DNA of 64,000 nucleotides from Helopsaltes ochotensis (lineage: Eukaryota; Chordata; Aves; Passeriformes; Locustellidae). Under the pieces are notes generated by a model, which saw nothing but the letters and a program-made list of their open reading frames with translations, was not told the origin of the DNA and searched no databases. The stretch's first letter is position 1, and every line of letters begins with the position of its first letter. Shown piece after piece: positions 63,880 through 64,000 of the stretch. The stretch is taken from positions 300,354-364,353 of the forward strand of contig VXBM01000132.1 of NCBI GenBank assembly GCA_013400155.1, given 5' to 3'. A program made the position numbers and the translations under genes.

Positions 63880-64000
63880 TGCTATGGGTTGACACAGTTT
63901 GGTTTTTCATTAAGGAAAAAGATAAAGTATTTCCCTGTCAGGACCTTGAAGTTGTTTTGACAGGGATGGGCAGACGGGCACCTATCATCTTGTGCTTTAG
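63880..64000 (+). mobile_element. Possible start of another LTR, cut by the window edge
   Basis: Sequence changes abruptly from CR1-like to TGCTATGGGTTGACACAGTT then 'tggtttttcattaagg' and 'gttttgacagggatgggcag'. It begins with TG and reminds me of bird LTR starts. The other end lies beyond the window, so this is tentative. Confidence 0.35.

Larger units (their letters stand above)
35127..64000 (-). other. RIMS2: RIMS2 upstream intron (partial, at least 28.9 kb)
   Basis: This intron lies upstream of the 33-nt exon and runs off the right edge. The RIM2 start exon (Pro-rich N-terminus, then the Rab-binding helix ending ...SVLK) should be GC-rich, and I could not find it on the minus strand, so it should lie beyond 64000. 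The stretch contains LTRs at about 35833-36449 and 61729-62319, an LTR-like 3' piece at 60840-61020, CR1 pieces at 49970-50235, 55860-56125, 57121-57199 and 63078-63785, an N gap at 45690-45764 and several simple repeats. In 36455-45689 and 45765-49969 I see no element beyond simple repeats. In 50236-55859 and 57200-60839 I see only a few low-confidence open frames. Confidence 0.75.

Noticed and set aside
63089..63910. Several 62-108-codon open frames at the right end
   Set aside because: They belong to, or are antisense to, the minus-strand CR1 fragment at 63078-63785.
35127..64000. First coding exon of RIMS2 within the window
   Set aside because: I looked on the minus strand for the GC-rich exon encoding the Lys/Glu-rich helix before SVLK. 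Nothing fits, so it most likely lies beyond 64000.
1..64000. tRNA, rRNA, snRNA genes, CRISPR arrays or a bacterial-type gene cluster
   Set aside because: No tRNA B-box with a matching cloverleaf, no rRNA-like stretch, no regularly spaced repeats and no operon. The window is a vertebrate intron region.

Overview
The window looks like bird nuclear DNA, very probably from a songbird or another neoavian. It is AT-rich and almost entirely non-coding. It carries many chicken-repeat-1 (CR1) LINE fragments, including several with the avian 3' end (ATAGAATCAT... / ...ATTCTGTGAT...), and at least two endogenous-retrovirus LTRs of a type common in birds (ERVL-like). One run of 75 Ns (45690-45764) shows that it comes from a draft assembly. 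There are no bacterial-style operons, tRNAs, rRNAs or CRISPR arrays.

The only gene I can support is RIMS2, the presynaptic active-zone protein RIM2, on the minus strand. Three internal coding exons are present. In transcript order they are a 33-nt exon (35126-35094), an 87-nt exon (34696-34610) and a 211-nt exon (8010-7800). The last encodes most of the Rab3-binding/zinc-finger module, with three of its four CxxC pairs. The first two are a pair of cassette-type exons only 397 bp apart, between introns of more than 28.8 kb and 26.6 kb. Both have phase 2 at each end, so each can be skipped without shifting frame. The start-codon exon is not in the window and should lie beyond 64000. The exon with the fourth CxxC pair should lie below position 1.

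Layout: 1-7799 is the intron after the zinc-finger exon, with CR1 copies at 1085-1537 and 6258-6425 and a GC-richer patch at 2900-3330. 8011-34609 is the large intron, with CR1 copies at 11207, 12990, 24955, 27852, 30375 and 32275 and a GC-richer patch at 9560-10080. 34610-35126 is the cassette-exon pair. 35127-64000 is upstream intron, with a solo LTR about 0.7 kb from the short exon, ancient and younger CR1 pieces, two or three further LTR-like pieces near the right end, and the assembly gap.

I found no undescribed multi-gene system. The most rewarding feature is the splicing architecture of the cassette pair: symmetric phases, neutral junction codons, weak acceptors, UGC triplets just upstream of the 33-nt exon and GCAUG motifs downstream of the 87-nt exon. 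This fits neuron-specific alternative splicing of the RIM2 N-terminus. All family identifications are from memory of the protein and repeat families, without any database search.
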